From positions 1 to 32,827 of the forward strand of contig JAQVFZ010000006.1 of assembly GCA_028697025.1 (NCBI GenBank): a stretch of DNA of 32,827 nt, in the 5' to 3' direction. The position numbers were made by a program, and so were the translations under genes. Of this stretch, positions 30,761 to 32,827 are shown one piece after another (the first letter of the stretch is position 1; every line of letters begins with the position of its first letter). The notes below the pieces were generated by a model, which saw only the letters and a list, made by a program, of their open reading frames with translations, did not search any database and had not been told where the DNA came from. The stretch is from Candidatus Izemoplasmatales bacterium (GTDB taxonomy: Bacteria > Bacillota_I > Bacilli_A > Izemoplasmatales > Hujiaoplasmataceae).

Positions 30761-32494
30761 ATGTTAATTACTTTAAGTTTTATATCGACTTTTGGAAACA
30801 TCTTGATTTTTCTCTTGGTGCTTTCTTTGGTTATTTGTATACATGAATTAGGCCACCTTTACTTTGCGAAAAAAGCTGGCATTCTTTGCCACGAATTCTC
30901 CTTTGGTATGGGGCCGAAATTATGGAGTACGAAAAAAGGCGAAACTACTTATTCCATCAGAGCGATACCTTTTGGTGGTTTTGTTTCAATGTCCGGTGAG
31001 GAACTGGAAGAAGAACTAGTTAAAATTGGTCAGGAAATCCTTTTGGGATTCAATGAAGCTGGCGTGGTTGATAAAATTGTTCTCAATCCTAATAACCCGA
31101 ATTATCGTGATTTAATGAGAGTCACAGTAGAAGGTATGGATTTAAGAACTGACAACGCTCTTTATATCAATGAATATAAAGTCAAAGACGACGCATTTTA
31201 TATCTTTGACAAGAAAGAAATGCAAATAACACCTTCGTCGAGAAGTTATACAGGAAAAACTAAGTGGCAAAGATTCTTGACAATCTTTGGCGGTCCGATG
31301 ATGAATTTTGTATTAGCTTTTGTCTTTTTCCTTATCATAGCTTTGGTTTCCGGTGTTCCGAACACCGAAAGCACTGTAATCGGTGAAGTAAGTCCTGGAT
31401 CTCCGGCTTATGAAGTCATTTTGCCCGATGACAAGATTATATCAATCAATGGTGTGGAGATTTCTAGCTGGAGCGGAGAAAACAATTCAATCTCCAGCGA
31501 ATTAGCGAAAACTGTCGACGGTTATGATATCGTCGTGGAAAGAAACGGCGAGTTGGTCACTTTACCTACCATTTATCCGACATTGAATTTCATTGGCTTA
31601 GGTTTTTCCGGTTCTTCCGCAAATACGGAGTTAATCATTGATAGACCGCTTTATAATGTAACAGAACTTGTTGCCGGAGATAAAATCATCGCCATCAATG
31701 ATCAACAAATGACCACTTGGGATGACGTCATTGCCTTTTCTGAAGCTAATAAAGCAGGTTCGGTTGATAAAGAAGACCTTTTCAAAATAACTGTTTTCAG
31801 ACAATATAAAGCTAGCGTTAAAGGAGAAATCTTAAGTATCGATTTGGTTGATGGAGAATATATCATACATTTAAAGCCGGTTGAAGAAAGTGAAGCTTTA
31901 CTTTATGCTTATTATCTAAAAGCTGAAGAAACCCTATATGTGGAAGAGGGCGATACTGTCGAAGCCGGTGAGGTTTTGGGCAGCGGCAGCAATTATGATT
32001 TTGAATATGTCGTTTATGGCGAAGAAGTACTATCGGCAATGAACGCGGAATTCTTCAATACCAGAATTGGCATCGGTGGCACTACCAAATTCAGCTTCTT
32101 TGGCGGGATTGCCAACAGTTTCGTTCTGTTTTGGAACGCGGCAGCTTCTATTTTTGGAACATTGGGGTTATTGTTCACTTCGGATTTGATTGGAATTTCC
32201 GATTTAAGCGGTTTTGTCGGAATCTTTTCCTTGACTTCCCAAGCTGCTTCAGCGGGAATAATATCCTTAATGAGTTTTATCGGTTTATTATCTGTTAACC
32301 TTGGTATCATCAACCTCCTGCCGATACCGGCACTCGATGGCGGCAAGATTGTTTTCATCGGCTATGAAATCGTAACAAAACGTAAACCGAATCAAAAAGT
32401 TGAGAATTGGTTGCACACAATAGTTTTCTTCCTTTTAATCGCCTTGATGATTTATGTTACTTATAACGATATTTTGAAGTTAATTGGCATTTAA
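30761..32494 (+). CDS. rseP: Site-2 protease RseP/RasP-type, enlarged
   Basis: 577 aa; CIHELGHLYFAKKAG (HExxH), PDZ-like PGSPAYEVILPDDKIISINGVEI, NLLPIPALDGGKI. Confidence 0.93.
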   Translation: MLITLSFISTFGNILIFLLVLSLVICIHELGHLYFAKKAGILCHEFSFGMGPKLWSTKKGETTYSIRAIPFGGFVSMSGEELEEELVKIGQEILLGFNEAGVVDKIVLNPNNPNYRDLMRVTVEGMDLRTDNALYINEYKVKDDAFYIFDKKEMQITPSSRSYTGKTKWQRFLTIFGGPMMNFVLAFVFFLIIALVSGVPNTESTVIGEVSPGSPAYEVILPDDKIISINGVEISSWSGENNSISSELAKTVDGYDIVVERNGELVTLPTIYPTLNFIGLGFSGSSANTELIIDRPLYNVTELVAGDKIIAINDQQMTTWDDVIAFSEANKAGSVDKEDLFKITVFRQYKASVKGEILSIDLVDGEYIIHLKPVEESEALLYAYYLKAEETLYVEEGDTVEAGEVLGSGSNYDFEYVVYGEEVLSAMNAEFFNTRIGIGGTTKFSFFGGIANSFVLFWNAAASIFGTLGLLFTSDLIGISDLSGFVGIFSLTSQAASAGIISLMSFIGLLSVNLGIINLLPIPALDGGKIVFIGYEIVTKRKPNQKVENWLHTIVFFLLIALMIYVTYNDILKLIGI

Positions 32495-32544
32495 AAACTT
32501 TACAATTTTATTGTTTTTTACATTTGAAATACAGTGAATAAATA

Positions 32545-32587
32545 AGATAGTTGAAAGCCAAAGTTAGCCAAAATCAACTATCTTTTT
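32545..32587 (+). terminator. Intrinsic terminator after rseP
   Basis: AGATAGTTGA / TCAACTATCT stem followed by TTTT. Confidence 0.8.
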
Positions 32588-32626
32588 ATTTGAAGAATTT
32601 TTGTTAAAATTTCCGAGAAATAATCA

Positions 32627-32655
32627 TTGACAATAATTTTTTGGTATGATAAAAT
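32627..32655 (+). promoter_or_regulatory. rRNA operon promoter
   Basis: TTGACA - 17 nt - TAAAAT upstream of the leader and 16S start. Confidence 0.85.
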
Positions 32656-32661
32656 ATATAA

Positions 32662-32810
32662 GCGCGTCAAGATAGCGCGCACTTAATATCCCTAGGTATA
32701 ACAACCTATAGGGAACTGATCTTTGAAAACTAAACATATGAAAGAAATCGAACAATAACAACGAACCAAGCAAAAGAAAAAAAATATGAGCTAAAAAGAA
32801 TAATTCATAT
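32662..32810 (+). promoter_or_regulatory. rRNA operon leader with boxA-like antitermination element
   Basis: Hairpins GCGCG..CGCGC (32662-32680) and TCCCTAGGT..ACCTATAGGGA (32689-32714); TGATCTTTGAAAACTAAACA (32717-32735) resembles Bacillus rrn leaders. Confidence 0.75.
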
Positions 32811-32812
32811 AA

Positions 32813-32827
32813 AAAATATGGAGAGTT
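32813..32827 (+). rRNA. rrs: 16S ribosomal RNA, first bases only (truncated by window end)
   Basis: ...TATGGAGAGTT matches the conserved 16S 5' end (GGAGAGTTTGATCCTGGCTCAG); exact 5' end uncertain. Confidence 0.8.

Overview
The window is a dense, almost entirely plus-strand, AT-rich housekeeping segment of a Bacillota/Mollicutes-like chromosome. UGA is a normal stop: atpF, atpH, the 17276-17662 atpI-like ORF and cdsA all end in TGA. In order it carries: rplI, dnaB, prfA, prmC | topA | a candidate structured sRNA | ftsY, ylxM, ffh | a minus-strand Cof-type HAD hydrolase | a membrane protein of unknown function, a soluble FtsK-like translocase, a signal peptidase I, rbgA, rnhB, a Gph-like HAD | rpiB, upp, atpZ/I-like, atpI-like, atpBEFHAGDC, dut | rpsB | tsf | pyrH, frr | uppS, cdsA, dxr, rseP | an rRNA promoter and leader running into the 5' end of a 16S rRNA gene at the right edge. 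I see no CRISPR arrays, transposons, prophage, defence genes or tRNAs. The best candidates for something undescribed are: (1) the two-gene unit of a membrane protein plus a soluble FtsK with altered Walker A/B residues; (2) ribosomal protein S2 with an acidic linker and a C-terminal Rho_N/SAP-like helical domain, behind a structured leader; (3) a multi-hairpin, C-rich, terminator-ended sRNA candidate between topA and ftsY; (4) a hairpin between the Shine-Dalgarno and start codon of dnaB; (5) a Na+-type signature in the ATP synthase c subunit. All calls come from reading the sequence and remembered family motifs; no searches or folding calculations were run.
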